NCBI GenBank assembly: GCA_016283275.1
Contig: JAEEMP010000059.1
Span: 1 to 50,200, forward strand
Direction: 5' to 3'
Source: Lachnospiraceae bacterium
Lineage (GTDB): Bacteria; Bacillota; Clostridia; Lachnospirales; Lachnospiraceae
Length of the DNA: 50,200 bases
The notes under the pieces are model-generated. The model had not been told where the DNA came from, did no database searches, and worked only from the letters and a program-made list of their open reading frames with translations. How positions within the stretch are numbered: the first letter of the stretch is position 1; each line of letters opens with the position of its first letter. The position numbers and the translations under genes were made by a program. Positions 16,407-26,091 of the stretch are shown here, piece by piece.

Positions 16407-17623
16407 GTTCCGGAAAAAAATATTTAAAGGCGCTTGCAAACGTCCTTTTCTATTTGGTATGTCTTATACTTCTCATAACGGTCGTACCTAAGATATTGGT
16501 GTTCTTTTTACCTTTTATCATTGGCTGGATCATATCTGCCATTGCTAATCCGGCGGTAAGATTCCTTGAGGAGAAGATCAAGTTTAAAAGAAAGACTACC
16601 TCTGCAATAGCGATCATACTGATACTTGCACTTGTAATATCCATAGTGTACGGAATAGGTTATTTCCTGGTCACACAGGGCATAGGCTTCTTTACGAGCA
16701 TACCGAAGATGTGGCCTTCGCTTGAAAAGGATTTTGATGAGTTCGGCGACAAGATAAACAACATATTCAGATATCTGCCCGACAGTGCGGTCTCATCGAT
16801 CAATAATTTCGGAAACACAATTGAAAAATATGTATCCGATCTTGTGTCCGGGCTGGGAACACCCACGATCAACGCTGTTTCAAATGTTGCAAAAGGGCTT
16901 CCTTCCGTGATCATTTCGGTGATTATGTGCGTACTTTCGGCATATTTCTTTACGACCGACAGAAATACTTTGCTTGAAAAAGCCCAAAAGTTTATTCCTA
17001 AGGTTGCGTACGATAAGCTTGAGGTCGTGGTGCGCGGCATGAAGAAAGCAGTCGGCGGGTATTTTGTGGCTCAGTTTAAGATCGAGATATGGATCTACCT
17101 TATAACATTTATAGGTCTTATGATATTAAAGATCGATTATGCCGCGATCATTGCATTGGGTATTGCGGTACTTGACCTTCTTCCGTTTTTCGGAGCGGGG
17201 CTTATAATGGTTCCCTGGGCGATCATTTCGTTTGTAAACGGCGAATATTTTGTCGGTGCGGGCTTGCTTGTGGTATGGGGCATAGGTCAGATATTCAGAC
17301 AGATCATACAGCCAAAGATCGTAGGCGATCAGGTGGGTTTAAATCCTCTGCCCACGCTGTTTTTGCTGTTTATCGGTTTTGAGTTCGGCAATATGTTCGG
17401 CATGATCTTAGCGGTTCCGATAGGCATAATCGTTGTGTCCCTCTATGAAGAAGGTCTTTTCAGAGGACTGTTGGACAGCATCAAGGTACTCTGGGACGGC
17501 ATGAGCAGGTTCAGACATTTTACCCCCGAGGAAATGGCTCAGATAACGGGTAAGGATGAAAAAGAAGAAACCCGGGATACCGAGGATGCAACAAAAGGCG
17601 ATACGGAAAATAGAGAAACATGA
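16403..17623 (+). CDS. AI-2E family membrane protein
   Basis: A 406-residue polytopic membrane protein with about seven to eight hydrophobic stretches, starting at residues 10-45. It carries the conserved region around IWIYLITFIGLMILK, AVLDLLPFFGAGLIM and PKIVGDQVGLNPLPTLFLLF that marks the AI-2E/PerM/YtvI family. Members have been tied to autoinducer export, sodium/proton antiport and, for YtvI, sporulation; the substrate here is unknown. The C-terminal 35 residues are a charged cytosolic tail. It overlaps both neighbours by 4 bases (ATGA), so engB, this gene and the ABC transporter form one transcript. Confidence 0.88.
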   Translation: MSSGKKYLKALANVLFYLVCLILLITVVPKILVFFLPFIIGWIISAIANPAVRFLEEKIKFKRKTTSAIAIILILALVISIVYGIGYFLVTQGIGFFTSIPKMWPSLEKDFDEFGDKINNIFRYLPDSAVSSINNFGNTIEKYVSDLVSGLGTPTINAVSNVAKGLPSVIISVIMCVLSAYFFTTDRNTLLEKAQKFIPKVAYDKLEVVVRGMKKAVGGYFVAQFKIEIWIYLITFIGLMILKIDYAAIIALGIAVLDLLPFFGAGLIMVPWAIISFVNGEYFVGAGLLVVWGIGQIFRQIIQPKIVGDQVGLNPLPTLFLLFIGFEFGNMFGMILAVPIGIIVVSLYEEGLFRGLLDSIKVLWDGMSRFRHFTPEEMAQITGKDEKEETRDTEDATKGDTENRET

Positions 17624-19371
17624 TAAAGATAATCAAAAAATTAAGTATACTGCTTGATAAAAAACAAAAAAGAATAATGGCACTTTTGGTGGTAATGATG
17701 CTCATAGGTGCGGTTCTTGAAACGCTGGGTGTTTCTCTTATCTTACCTGTAATGAATATCATCCTTGAAGACAATGCCGTAGAAAAGCATGCTTATCTTA
17801 AATGGATCGTCGATACATTTCATATCGAAGGCACGAGAAACCTTACGGTATTTGTGATGATAGCGTTGATCGGTGCTTTCGTGGTAAAGAATCTGTTTCT
17901 TTTCCTACAGCAGAAGGCTACATTAAAATTTGTATACACCAATCAGTTCGCGACTTCAAGGCGCATGATGATCAACTACGTAAAGCGTCCTTACGAATAT
18001 TATCTGAATGCCGACAGTGCAGTGATACAAAGGAGTATCACAAGCGATGTCAATAACATGTATGGACTCATCCTCGCATTGCTGCAGCTTTTAAGCGAAG
18101 CGATCGTATTTGTGACTCTTGTAGCGGTAAGTTTTTATGCCGATGTCTGGATGACGGTTACCGTTACGGCGCTTCTGGTAGCCATTCTTTTCCTTATAAA
18201 GGTTCTTATCAAGCCCACGATGCAGAAAGCCGGACAGGAAAATCAGGATTTCTACAGCGGTCTTTTTAAATGGATAAACCAGACGGTCACAGGTATAAAG
18301 GAGATCAAGATCTCCGCAAAAGAACCGTATTTTATCAATGAATATTCAAAGTGCGGTGCAGGCTATGTAAATGCGGTACAGCGCTATTCACTTTTTAATT
18401 CCACTCCCCGTCTTCTTATCGAAACGGTTGCGATAGCGGGCATGGTGGGATATCTTCTTGTGATGCTTTTAAACGGAGCGGAGGCAGTTGATATAATGCC
18501 TCAGATCACGCTTCTTGCATTGGTGGCCATGAGACTTATCCCATGCGCCAACAGAATGAACACTTATCTTACATCGATCTCGTATTTTGAGCCGTTCTTA
18601 CTGGGTGTAAGTGATAACTTGCGTGCCGAGATAAGCGATAAGTCGGTCATCTATGATGAAGGCTACTATGCGGCCAAGGTCGATGTCGATAAACTTCCCG
18701 TGACCAAAGAGATAGAGCTTAAGGATATTACATATAAATATCCCAATACAGATACTTATATATTTGACAATGCATCGCTTACGATCCCCGTAGGAAAGAG
18801 TATAGGTATCGTGGGTTCATCGGGTGCAGGAAAGACCACTATCGTGGACGTAATGCTCGGACTTCTTGAGACGGAGCGGGGCAGCATTTACGCCGACGGC
18901 GTCAATGTAAACGATAATTATCAGGGCTGGCTTAAAAACATAGGCTATATCCCTCAGACAATATTTATGCTTGATTCTTCCATCAGAAAGAATGTGGCTT
19001 TCGGCGTAGCAGATGAAGATATAGATGACAATAAGGTATGGCAGGCCTTAAAAGAAGCAAGCCTTGACGAATTTGTGCGTGCTCTTCCCGAAGGGCTCGA
19101 TACGGGAATAGGAGAACGCGGCATAAGATTGTCGGGAGGCCAGAGGCAGCGTATCGGTATAGCAAGAGCTCTTTTCGAAGATCCCGAGGTATTGGTGCTT
19201 GATGAAGCAACATCCGCACTCGATAACGATACGGAAGCCGCGATCATGGATTCGATCAACAGCCTTCACGGCAGGAAGACACTTATCATTATCGCTCACA
19301 GACTTCAGACTATTGAGAAGTGCGATATGGTATACAGGGTCAAGGATGGTAAGATACTGAAAGAAAGATAG
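17620..19371 (+). CDS. ABC transporter, fused membrane and ATPase domains (PglK-like flippase)
   Basis: A 583-residue half-transporter that should act as a homodimer in the membrane. Residues about 15-310 hold six transmembrane helices; the opening (LLDKKQKRIMALL, GAVLETLGVSLILPVM) resembles the oligosaccharide flippase PglK/WlaB of Campylobacter. The ATPase domain has Walker A GSSGAGKTT near residue 399, a Q-loop in GYIPQTIFML, signature LSGGQRQR near 505, Walker B VLVLDEATSALD and H-loop IAHR. A role in flipping lipid-linked glycans is a similarity-based guess; lipid or peptide export is also possible. It is joined to the AI-2E gene by an ATGA overlap. Confidence 0.85.
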   Translation: MIKIIKKLSILLDKKQKRIMALLVVMMLIGAVLETLGVSLILPVMNIILEDNAVEKHAYLKWIVDTFHIEGTRNLTVFVMIALIGAFVVKNLFLFLQQKATLKFVYTNQFATSRRMMINYVKRPYEYYLNADSAVIQRSITSDVNNMYGLILALLQLLSEAIVFVTLVAVSFYADVWMTVTVTALLVAILFLIKVLIKPTMQKAGQENQDFYSGLFKWINQTVTGIKEIKISAKEPYFINEYSKCGAGYVNAVQRYSLFNSTPRLLIETVAIAGMVGYLLVMLLNGAEAVDIMPQITLLALVAMRLIPCANRMNTYLTSISYFEPFLLGVSDNLRAEISDKSVIYDEGYYAAKVDVDKLPVTKEIELKDITYKYPNTDTYIFDNASLTIPVGKSIGIVGSSGAGKTTIVDVMLGLLETERGSIYADGVNVNDNYQGWLKNIGYIPQTIFMLDSSIRKNVAFGVADEDIDDNKVWQALKEASLDEFVRALPEGLDTGIGERGIRLSGGQRQRIGIARALFEDPEVLVLDEATSALDNDTEAAIMDSINSLHGRKTLIIIAHRLQTIEKCDMVYRVKDGKILKER

Positions 19372-19389
19372 ATTTTTTAAAAATATATA

Positions 19390-19417
19390 TTGACACCTTC
19401 ACACAGTTATGTATAAT
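19390..19417 (+). promoter_or_regulatory. Sigma-A promoter of the metal efflux operon
   Basis: A perfect TTGACA (19390-19395) and perfect TATAAT (19412-19417) are separated by 16 bases. This is the strongest-looking promoter in the window, as expected for a repressor-controlled unit. Confidence 0.9.
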
Positions 19418-19418
19418 G

Positions 19419-19444
19419 AACATATGAACAGTTGAACATATGTT
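19419..19444. promoter_or_regulatory. ArsR/SmtB-type operator
   Basis: The inverted repeat AACATATG (19419-19426) and CATATGTT (19437-19444), 10 bases apart, lies directly after the -10 and covers the transcription start. The direct repeat TGAACATATG also occurs twice (19417-19426, 19433-19442). The layout matches repression by the adjacent ArsR-family protein. Confidence 0.75.
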
Positions 19445-19460
19445 AGTCGCAAGGAGAAAT

Positions 19461-19748
19461 ATGGAAGACGAATTATATGATCTTGCCGATCTTTTCAAGG
19501 TATTCGGAGACTCGACCAGAGTAAGGCTTTTATATGAGCTTTTATCTGGCGAGAAAAACGTCGGGGATCTTTCCGATGCATTAAACATGAATCAGTCTGC
19601 TGTATCTCATCAGTTAAGACTTCTTAAGCAGAGTGACCTTGTAAAGGTAAGACGCGACGGCAAATCGATGTATTATGCTCTTTCCGACGACCATGTGGAA
19701 TCGATCATCAAGATCGGTATGGAACACATAACTGAGAAAAAGAAATAA
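19461..19748 (+). CDS. Zinc/cadmium-sensing ArsR-family repressor
   Basis: A 95-residue winged-helix repressor. The ATG at 19461 follows AAGGAG, so it is preferred over an upstream ATG at 19440. The DNA-reading helix is in MNQSAVSHQLRLLKQSDLV, followed by the wing VRRDGKSMYYAL. The C-terminal helix has Asp76, His78, His89 and Glu92, exactly the D-x-H-x10-H-x2-(E/H) alpha5 site of SmtB/CzrA zinc sensors. No CxC motif (alpha3 site of ArsR/CadC) is seen. Binding of metal should release it from the operator at 19419-19444 and allow expression of the two genes that follow. Confidence 0.93.
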   Translation: MEDELYDLADLFKVFGDSTRVRLLYELLSGEKNVGDLSDALNMNQSAVSHQLRLLKQSDLVKVRRDGKSMYYALSDDHVESIIKIGMEHITEKKK

Positions 19749-19764
19749 GAAGGAGTCATAGAAC

Positions 19765-19986
19765 ATGAAAAGAACATTTATTTTGGAAGATCTTGACTGT
19801 GCACACTGCGCTCAGAAGATACAGGATGAAGTAGCCAAGATCGACGGTGTATCAAACTGTGTTGTAACTTTCCTTACCACAAAGATGGTATATGATGTGG
19901 AAGACGATAAGGACAAAGAAGTCGAGAAGAAGATGCGCGATATCGTAAAGCGTCTTGAGCCCGATGTGGAAGTGGTAAGCAAATAA
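19765..19986 (+). CDS. Free-standing HMA metal-binding protein
   Basis: A 73-residue heavy-metal-associated domain of ferredoxin-like fold. The metal loop is DLDCAHC with Cys12 and Cys15; Asp11 before the first Cys is typical of domains serving zinc/cadmium/lead pumps, whereas copper chaperones have a Cys-x-x-Cys after Met or Thr. The gene lies between the repressor and the ATPase, and that ATPase has no N-terminal HMA of its own. So this protein probably supplies the missing domain in trans. A hairpin terminator follows its stop codon. Confidence 0.92.
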   Translation: MKRTFILEDLDCAHCAQKIQDEVAKIDGVSNCVVTFLTTKMVYDVEDDKDKEVEKKMRDIVKRLEPDVEVVSK

Positions 19987-19991
19987 TTTAT

Positions 19992-20016
19992 GGGGGCGGA
20001 TTTCCGCCTCCTTTTT
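19992..20016 (+). terminator. Internal terminator/attenuator in metal operon
   Basis: GGGGGCGGA pairs with TCCGCCTCC (one G-T wobble), followed by TTTTT. It lies between the HMA gene and the ATPase gene, so it should lower ATPase mRNA relative to the first two genes. Confidence 0.75.
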
Positions 20017-20029
20017 AGGAAGAAAAGTT

Positions 20030-21937
20030 ATGACGAAAAAATTGAAAAGAATGATAAAGCGCATTGCCATCGGTGCCGCTGTGGCCTTGATCGCTTTTAT
20101 ATTATACGAGGCAGTCGGTGAAAAGACCGGAATATCATACATAAAGTGGACAGGCTTAGGCCTGTATGTTGCGGCATATATTATACTTGCGGCAGACGTT
20201 TTAAAAGCCGCATTTACAAATATCATCCACGGTAAGGTTTTTGATGAGCACTTTCTGATGACAGTCGCTACATTCGGAGCGTTCTTTTTGGGTGAATATA
20301 CCGAAGCGGTCGCCGTTATACTGTTTTATCAGATAGGTGAGGCTTTCCAGAGCTACGCTGTAAACAGATCCCGAAAGTCCATTAAGGCTTTGATGGATAT
20401 AAGGCCCGATTTTGCAAGGATCGTAAGGGACGGTGCGGAATATGAGGTAGACCCTTTGGAAGTCAATGTAGGCGATACGATCATCATAAAGCCCGGAGAA
20501 AGAGTACCGCTTGACGGTATCGTAAGATCCGGTGCATCTTCGATCGATACGGCTGCGATCACGGGCGAAAGCCTTCCGAGGGATGTATTTGAAAACGATC
20601 CGGTGGTTTCCGGCTGTGTGAATCTTTCGGGTGTCATTAATGTTGAAGTTACATCTGATTTTGCAAGATCGACGGTTTCCAAGGTTCTTGAACTTGTCGA
20701 GGAGGCTTCTGCGAAGAAGGGCAAAGCCGAACAGTTTATAACGGTATTTGCGAGAGTTTATACCCCTATAGTCGTGGGAGCCGCACTTTTGCTCATACTG
20801 GCCGGCTCGCTTATCACAAAGGATATATCCACTTGGGTGTACAGAGGCATGACGTTTCTTTTGATATCGTGTCCCTGTGCCCTGGTAATAAGCATCCCGT
20901 TAAGCTTTTTCGGCGGCATAGGAGGTGCGGGCAAAAAGGGTATCCTCATAAAGGGCGGCAACTATATGGATGTCTTAAACAAGGTCAACACCCTTGTACT
21001 TGATAAGACAGGTACCATTACAAAAGGTAATTTTGCCCTTGGTGATACAGAGCCTTCGGACAGCCTTATCGCCAGGCTTGGAGACCGCGCAGAAGACGAA
21101 CTTATAAGGATGGCGGCAATAAGCGAAAGCTATTCCACCCATCCGATCGCGGTTTCGATTCTTAACCGCTACGGAAAAGAAATCGATAAATCCACAGTTT
21201 CCGATGTGAAAGAAATAGCCGGAAAAGGTGTTGCGGCTTCTTTTGAAGGACATACATATTATGTGGGCAACGCTAAGCTCATGAAAGACATTCTTGATGA
21301 AAACGAATTCAATGAGACTGCCAAATGCTCATCCGTTATAAAGGACGGAACTTTGGTATATGTTGCGGAAGACGGTCTTTTCGCAGGACATATCCATATA
21401 GTCGATGAGATCAAAGACGATGCGGCAGCTGCGCTTAAAGAATGCAAGAAGGTCGGCATCGATACGGTCGTAATGCTTACGGGCGACAATGAAAAAACGG
21501 CCGAAGCCGTATCAAGGGATGTCGGTATCGATAGATTTTATGCAAATCAGTCACCCATCGACAAAGTAGACTCGATCGAAAAGATACTTAATGAAGCTAC
21601 GGGTAAGGTTGCCTTTGTGGGCGACGGCATCAACGATGCTCCTGTTCTTACAAGAGCGGACGTAGGCATAGCAATGGGTGCAATGGGCAGCGACGCGGCC
21701 ATCGAGGCAGCAGACGTCGTGATCATGACCGACGAACTCTCAAAGATCGTCGAAGCTAAGCGCATCGCCAAAAAGACTTTGCGCATAGTCAAAGAAAACA
21801 TATGGTTTGCCCTGGGCATCAAGGTCCTCGTGCTCATCCTCGCCGCACTCGGTTTTGCCTCCATGTGGGCAGCAATCTTCGCGGATGTAGGTGTCGCAGT
21901 CATCGCGATCCTTAACTCAATGAGAGCGCTAAAGTAG
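20030..21937 (+). CDS. P1B-type heavy-metal ATPase, zinc/cadmium/lead class
   Basis: A 635-residue metal-exporting ATPase of the ZntA/CadA class. The intramembrane CPC motif is in SCPCALVISIP near residue 281, and Asp325 in DKTGT is the phosphorylated residue. TGES, STHPIA (HP motif), TGDN and GDGINDAP are all present. Eight membrane helices are expected: four before the actuator domain, two around CPC and two at the C-terminus. The region before the first helix is only about 15 basic residues, so the usual N-terminal HMA domain is missing and is encoded separately at 19765. AGGAAG precedes the ATG. A strong terminator follows. Confidence 0.96.
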   Translation: MTKKLKRMIKRIAIGAAVALIAFILYEAVGEKTGISYIKWTGLGLYVAAYIILAADVLKAAFTNIIHGKVFDEHFLMTVATFGAFFLGEYTEAVAVILFYQIGEAFQSYAVNRSRKSIKALMDIRPDFARIVRDGAEYEVDPLEVNVGDTIIIKPGERVPLDGIVRSGASSIDTAAITGESLPRDVFENDPVVSGCVNLSGVINVEVTSDFARSTVSKVLELVEEASAKKGKAEQFITVFARVYTPIVVGAALLLILAGSLITKDISTWVYRGMTFLLISCPCALVISIPLSFFGGIGGAGKKGILIKGGNYMDVLNKVNTLVLDKTGTITKGNFALGDTEPSDSLIARLGDRAEDELIRMAAISESYSTHPIAVSILNRYGKEIDKSTVSDVKEIAGKGVAASFEGHTYYVGNAKLMKDILDENEFNETAKCSSVIKDGTLVYVAEDGLFAGHIHIVDEIKDDAAAALKECKKVGIDTVVMLTGDNEKTAEAVSRDVGIDRFYANQSPIDKVDSIEKILNEATGKVAFVGDGINDAPVLTRADVGIAMGAMGSDAAIEAADVVIMTDELSKIVEAKRIAKKTLRIVKENIWFALGIKVLVLILAALGFASMWAAIFADVGVAVIAILNSMRALK

Positions 21938-21966
21938 TTTCTGTTATAAAATTTCTCCTTTCTGTT

Positions 21967-21996
21967 AAATAACCCGCAGCCTGCGGGTTATTTTTT
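21967..21996 (+). terminator. Intrinsic terminator of metal efflux operon
   Basis: A perfect 12-bp stem (AAATAACCCGCA / TGCGGGTTATTT) with a 3-base loop runs into TTTTTT. Confidence 0.93.
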
Positions 21997-22024
21997 CTTT
22001 TACCAAGAATTTATAAGTTTTTTA

Positions 22025-22052
22025 TTGTTTTAATACGGAATGGTGTTATAGT
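22025..22052 (+). promoter_or_regulatory. Candidate promoter of clpB
   Basis: TTGTTT (22025-22030) and TATAGT (22047-22052) are spaced by 16 bases, 88 bases before the start codon. No CIRCE (TTAGCACTC-N9-GAGTGCTAA) and no clear CtsR direct repeat was seen in the leader. Confidence 0.5.
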
Positions 22053-22140
22053 AGTCATAGAACAAAGATTTAAATCCAACAGACACTTAATCGATTCCGG
22101 ATATCGTGCCGGCATTCGGTGCCAATAAGGGGGTGAATAT

Positions 22141-24729
22141 ATGAACATCACTAAGTTTACACAGAAATCACAGGAAGCGGTCGAAGAATGTCAAAAGGTT
22201 GCGCTTGAGTACGGCAATCAGGAGATCGAGCAGGAGCATTTGCTTCTGGCACTTTTGAGGATCGAAGACAGTCTGATCCTTAATCTTATCGAGAAGATGG
22301 GCATCAATACCGAACATTTTACGGAAAGGGTTCAGGCCGAGATAGCCAAAAGACCGAAAGTTTCCGGAGCACGTCCCTATGTGGGAGAATATCTTAATAA
22401 GGCTCTTACGTTTGCCGAAGACGAGGCAAAGGCGATGGGCGACGACTATGTATCGGTAGAGCATCTTTTTCTTTCGATAGAGAGAAATACAAGCCCGGCA
22501 ATTTCAAAACTTTTCGGTGAGTACGGGCTTACGAGGGACAGATTTTTAAAAGCCTTATCGTCCGTAAGAGGAAATCAGAAGGTTACAAGCGACAATCCCG
22601 AGAGTACCTATGATACGCTCAATAAGTACGGACGTGATCTTGTGGAGGTTGCAAGGCAGAATAAGCTTGACCCCGTTATCGGCCGTGATGCGGAGATAAG
22701 AAACATCATACAGATACTTTCAAGAAAGACAAAGAACAATCCTGTATTGATCGGTGAACCCGGCGTAGGTAAGACTGCGGTCGTGGAAGGGCTGGCACGA
22801 AGGATCGTGGCAGGCGATGTACCCACAAATCTTAAGGACAAGAGGGTATTTTCGCTGGATATCGGTTCGCTTGTGGCAGGCGCCAAGTACAGAGGCGAGT
22901 TTGAGGAAAGACTTAAGGCTGTTCTTGAAGAGGTCAAAAAATCCGAAGGCGAGATCATTCTTTTCATAGATGAACTTCATACTATAGTGGGTGCCGGCAA
23001 GACCGACGGAGCACTTGATGCCGGCAATATGCTAAAGCCCATGCTTGCAAGGGGTGAACTTCACTGTATCGGTGCCACAACACTTGACGAGTACAGGGAA
23101 TATATTGAAAAGGATGCGGCTCTTGAGCGTCGTTTCCAGCCGGTTCATGTAGACGAGCCCACGGTCGAGGATACGATCTCTATCTTAAGAGGTCTTAAGG
23201 AAAGATATGAGAACTTCCACCATGTTAAGATCCTTGATAACGCGCTTGTAAGCGCGGCTACACTTTCAAACAGATATATAACGGACAGATTCCTGCCCGA
23301 TAAGGCGATCGACCTTGTGGATGAGGCATGCGCACTTATAAAGACCGAGATGAACTCAATGCCTCAGGAAATAGATGAGTGCAAACGTAAGGTCATGCAG
23401 CTTGAGATCGAGGAATCCGCTCTCAAGAAAGAAACCGACAGATTGAGCGCCGAAAGACTTGAAGTCTTGTCAAAAGAACTTACGGAGGCAAGAGAAGAAC
23501 TCGATTCATACATGGCAAAATGGGAAAACGAAAAGTCCAGTGTGGATGAACTTTCAAAGCTTCGTGAACAGATAGAAGCCGCCAATGCGGAATTCGAGAC
23601 CGCGACCAGAAACGGTGATTACGAGAAAGCCGGAGAACTTTCGTACAGCACGATACCGAACCTTAAGAAACAGCTTGAGCAGGCTGAAAATGCACAGAAC
23701 AACAAAGATTTTTCGCTTGTGCATGAAGCCGTTACCGAAGAAGAAATCGAAAAGATAATTTCAAGATGGACGGGTATCCCGCTTAACAAGCTTACCGAGA
23801 CCGAGAGAAACAAGACCCTTCATTTGGACGAAGAACTTCATAAGAGGGTCGTAGGACAGGATGAAGCGGTTAAAAAGGTTACCGAAGCGATAATAAGATC
23901 GCGTGCGGGCATAAAGGACCCGAACCGTCCCATCGGATCGTTCCTGTTCCTTGGCCCTACCGGTGTAGGTAAAACGGAACTTTCAAAAGCACTTGCCGAA
24001 GCGTTGTTTGACGATGAAGCAAATATGGTGCGTATCGATATGAGCGAGTATATGGAGAAGTTCTCTGTTTCAAGGCTTATCGGAGCGCCTCCCGGATACG
24101 TGGGATATGAAGAAGGCGGACAATTGACCGAAGCAGTCAGAAGGAAACCTTACTCCGTAGTTTTATTCGATGAAATTGAAAAAGCACACCCCGATGTGTT
24201 CAATATCCTGCTTCAGGTGCTTGACGACGGCCGTATCACGGACTCGTTGGGAAGGACCGTGGACTTTAAGAACACGATACTTATAATGACATCCAACATA
24301 GGTGCACAGTATCTTCTCGACGGAATAGATGAAAACGGTGAAATGTCATCCGAAGCCGAAGAGGAAGTTATGGAGCAGCTTAAAGGCTCATTCAGGCCGG
24401 AATTTTTGAACCGTCTTGATGAGATCATCATGTTTAAGCCTCTTTCGGCCGATAATATCAAGTCGATCACAAAACTGTTGATCCTGTCACTTAACAAGAG
24501 ACTTAAGGACAGAGAATTGACCATAACGGTCACCGATGATGCACTTACCTTCATTGCGGAAAACGGCTACGAGCCCGTATACGGTGCGAGACCGCTTAAG
24601 AGATATATTCAGAAATATGTTGAAACGGGTGTGGCAAAACTGATATTATCAGATAGTGTAAAGATGGGTGATACCATTGAGATAGGAGTCGAAAACGGTG
24701 AGCTTAATTGCCGTGCGATATCCGGTTAA
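22141..24729 (+). CDS. clpB: ATP-dependent chaperone ClpB
   Basis: An 862-residue Hsp100 disaggregase that works with DnaK to rescue aggregated proteins. The N-terminal double Clp repeat covers residues 1-145. The first AAA+ module has Walker A GEPGVGKT and Walker [11 protein letters not shown] long coiled-coil middle domain (about 400-525, rich in Glu/Lys/Leu) separates it from the second module with GPTGVGKTE and the Walker [25 protein letters not shown] is the C-terminal sensor 2. The middle-domain length argues for ClpB over ClpC or ClpE. The ribosome site GGGGGTG precedes ATG. Confidence 0.96.
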   Translation: MNITKFTQKSQEAVEECQKVALEYGNQEIEQEHLLLALLRIEDSLILNLIEKMGINTEHFTERVQAEIAKRPKVSGARPYVGEYLNKALTFAEDEAKAMGDDYVSVEHLFLSIERNTSPAISKLFGEYGLTRDRFLKALSSVRGNQKVTSDNPESTYDTLNKYGRDLVEVARQNKLDPVIGRDAEIRNIIQILSRKTKNNPVLIGEPGVGKTAVVEGLARRIVAGDVPTNLKDKRVFSLDIGSLVAGAKYRGEFEERLKAVLEEVKKSEGEIILFIDELHTIVGAGKTDGALDAGNMLKPMLARGELHCIGATTLDEYREYIEKDAALERRFQPVHVDEPTVEDTISILRGLKERYENFHHVKILDNALVSAATLSNRYITDRFLPDKAIDLVDEACALIKTEMNSMPQEIDECKRKVMQLEIEESALKKETDRLSAERLEVLSKELTEAREELDSYMAKWENEKSSVDELSKLREQIEAANAEFETATRNGDYEKAGELSYSTIPNLKKQLEQAENAQNNKDFSLVHEAVTEEEIEKIISRWTGIPLNKLTETERNKTLHLDEELHKRVVGQDEAVKKVTEAIIRSRAGIKDPNRPIGSFLFLGPTGVGKTELSKALAEALFDDEANMVRIDMSEYMEKFSVSRLIGAPPGYVGYEEGGQLTEAVRRKPYSVVLFDEIEKAHPDVFNILLQVLDDGRITDSLGRTVDFKNTILIMTSNIGAQYLLDGIDENGEMSSEAEEEVMEQLKGSFRPEFLNRLDEIIMFKPLSADNIKSITKLLILSLNKRLKDRELTITVTDDALTFIAENGYEPVYGARPLKRYIQKYVETGVAKLILSDSVKMGDTIEIGVENGELNCRAISG

Positions 24730-24752
24730 GATTAAAATGTGCTGAGGCCGGT

Positions 24753-26087
24753 ATGGATCTATTTCAGATGATGGAGGCGAAGGCCAAAGAAACAGAGTCG
24801 CCTCTGGCAGCAAGATTAAGACCTAAGACAATTGACGAGGTAGTGGGACAGAAGCATATCCTTGCTAAGGATAAGCTTCTTTACCGCGCCATAAAAGCAG
24901 ATAAGCTAACGAGTGTTATTTTTTATGGACCGCCCGGAACGGGCAAGACCACGATCGCGAAAGTCATCGCGAATACCACAAAGGCCAATTTCTGCCAGAT
25001 CAATGCAACAGTTGCGGGCAAAAAGGATATGGAAGATGTGGTAAATGCCGCAAAAGAATCTCTCGGAATGTACGGTAAAAAGACTATACTCTTTATCGAC
25101 GAGATCCATCGCTTCAATAAAAGCCAGCAGGATTATCTTCTTCCCTTTGTGGAGGACGGTACTCTCGTGCTCATAGGAGCGACGACCGAAAATCCATATT
25201 TTGAAGTGAACGGAGCTTTGCTTTCACGGTCCGCCGTTTTTGAACTTAAGCTTTTAACTCCCGACGATATAAAAGAGCTTATAAGAAGGGCGCTTACCGA
25301 TAAGGACAACGGTCTCGGAGGTTTTGATGCGGATATTACCGATGAAGCACTTGAATTTCTGGCAGATCTTGCCGGAGGGGATGCAAGGCGTGCACTTAAT
25401 GCGATAGAGTTAGGGGTCATGACTACGGAGCGCTCCGAAGACGGAAAGATACATATTACTCTTCCCGTGGCAGAGGAATGCATACAGCGCCGTGCCGTAT
25501 TGTTCGATAAAGACGGGGACAATCATTACGATACGATATCTGCTTTTATAAAGAGCATGAGAGGTTCGGACCCCGATGCGGCGGTCTATTATCTTGCAAA
25601 GATGCTGTACGCGGGCGAAAGCGTGACCTTTATCGCAAGGCGTATGATGATATGCGCATCGGAAGATGTAGGTAATGCCGACCCGCAGGCTTTGGTGGTG
25701 GCAACCGCGGCCGCACAGGCGGTTGAAAGAGTGGGCATGCCGGAAGCCAATCTTATTCTTTCGCAGGCTGCAATATATATTGCAACCGCACCCAAGTCAA
25801 ACAGCTGCACGATTGCCATAGAAGGAGCGACGGAGATTGTGAAAAAGACAGGAAATCTGCCGGTGCCCACACATCTTCAGGATGCACATTACAAGGGCGC
25901 GGCCAAACTTGGACATGGGATAGGCTATAAATACGCACACGATTATAAAAATCACTATGTAAAGCAGCAATATCTTCCTTACGAGTTAAGCGGTACGGAA
26001 TTTTATAAGCCGAGTTTTAACGGCTATGAGCAGAAGATCGCAGAGCACATGAAGAAGATAAAGAAAGAAGCGGAAGGAGAAGACTAG
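24753..26087 (+). CDS. rarA: Replication-associated recombination protein A (AAA+ ATPase)
   Basis: A 444-residue RarA/MgsA/WRNIP1-family ATPase that acts at stalled replication forks. The start at 24753 (MDLFQMMEAKAK) is preferred because GAGG lies upstream; upstream starts would run into the end of clpB. Residues include ARLRPKTIDEVVGQKHIL, Walker A GPPGTGKTT, Walker B ILFIDEIHRFNK and sensor 1 IGATTENP. The C-terminal tetramerisation domain contains PKSNSCTIAIE and ends in the typical YLP segment. It stands 23 bases after clpB and 4 bases before the phosphodiesterase-like gene. Confidence 0.95.
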   Translation: MDLFQMMEAKAKETESPLAARLRPKTIDEVVGQKHILAKDKLLYRAIKADKLTSVIFYGPPGTGKTTIAKVIANTTKANFCQINATVAGKKDMEDVVNAAKESLGMYGKKTILFIDEIHRFNKSQQDYLLPFVEDGTLVLIGATTENPYFEVNGALLSRSAVFELKLLTPDDIKELIRRALTDKDNGLGGFDADITDEALEFLADLAGGDARRALNAIELGVMTTERSEDGKIHITLPVAEECIQRRAVLFDKDGDNHYDTISAFIKSMRGSDPDAAVYYLAKMLYAGESVTFIARRMMICASEDVGNADPQALVVATAAAQAVERVGMPEANLILSQAAIYIATAPKSNSCTIAIEGATEIVKKTGNLPVPTHLQDAHYKGAAKLGHGIGYKYAHDYKNHYVKQQYLPYELSGTEFYKPSFNGYEQKIAEHMKKIKKEAEGED

Positions 26088-26091
26088 GAAA

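Noticed and set aside
22021-22140. CIRCE or CtsR operator controlling clpB
   Set aside because: I looked for the CIRCE inverted repeat and for CtsR heptad direct repeats and found neither in the leader.
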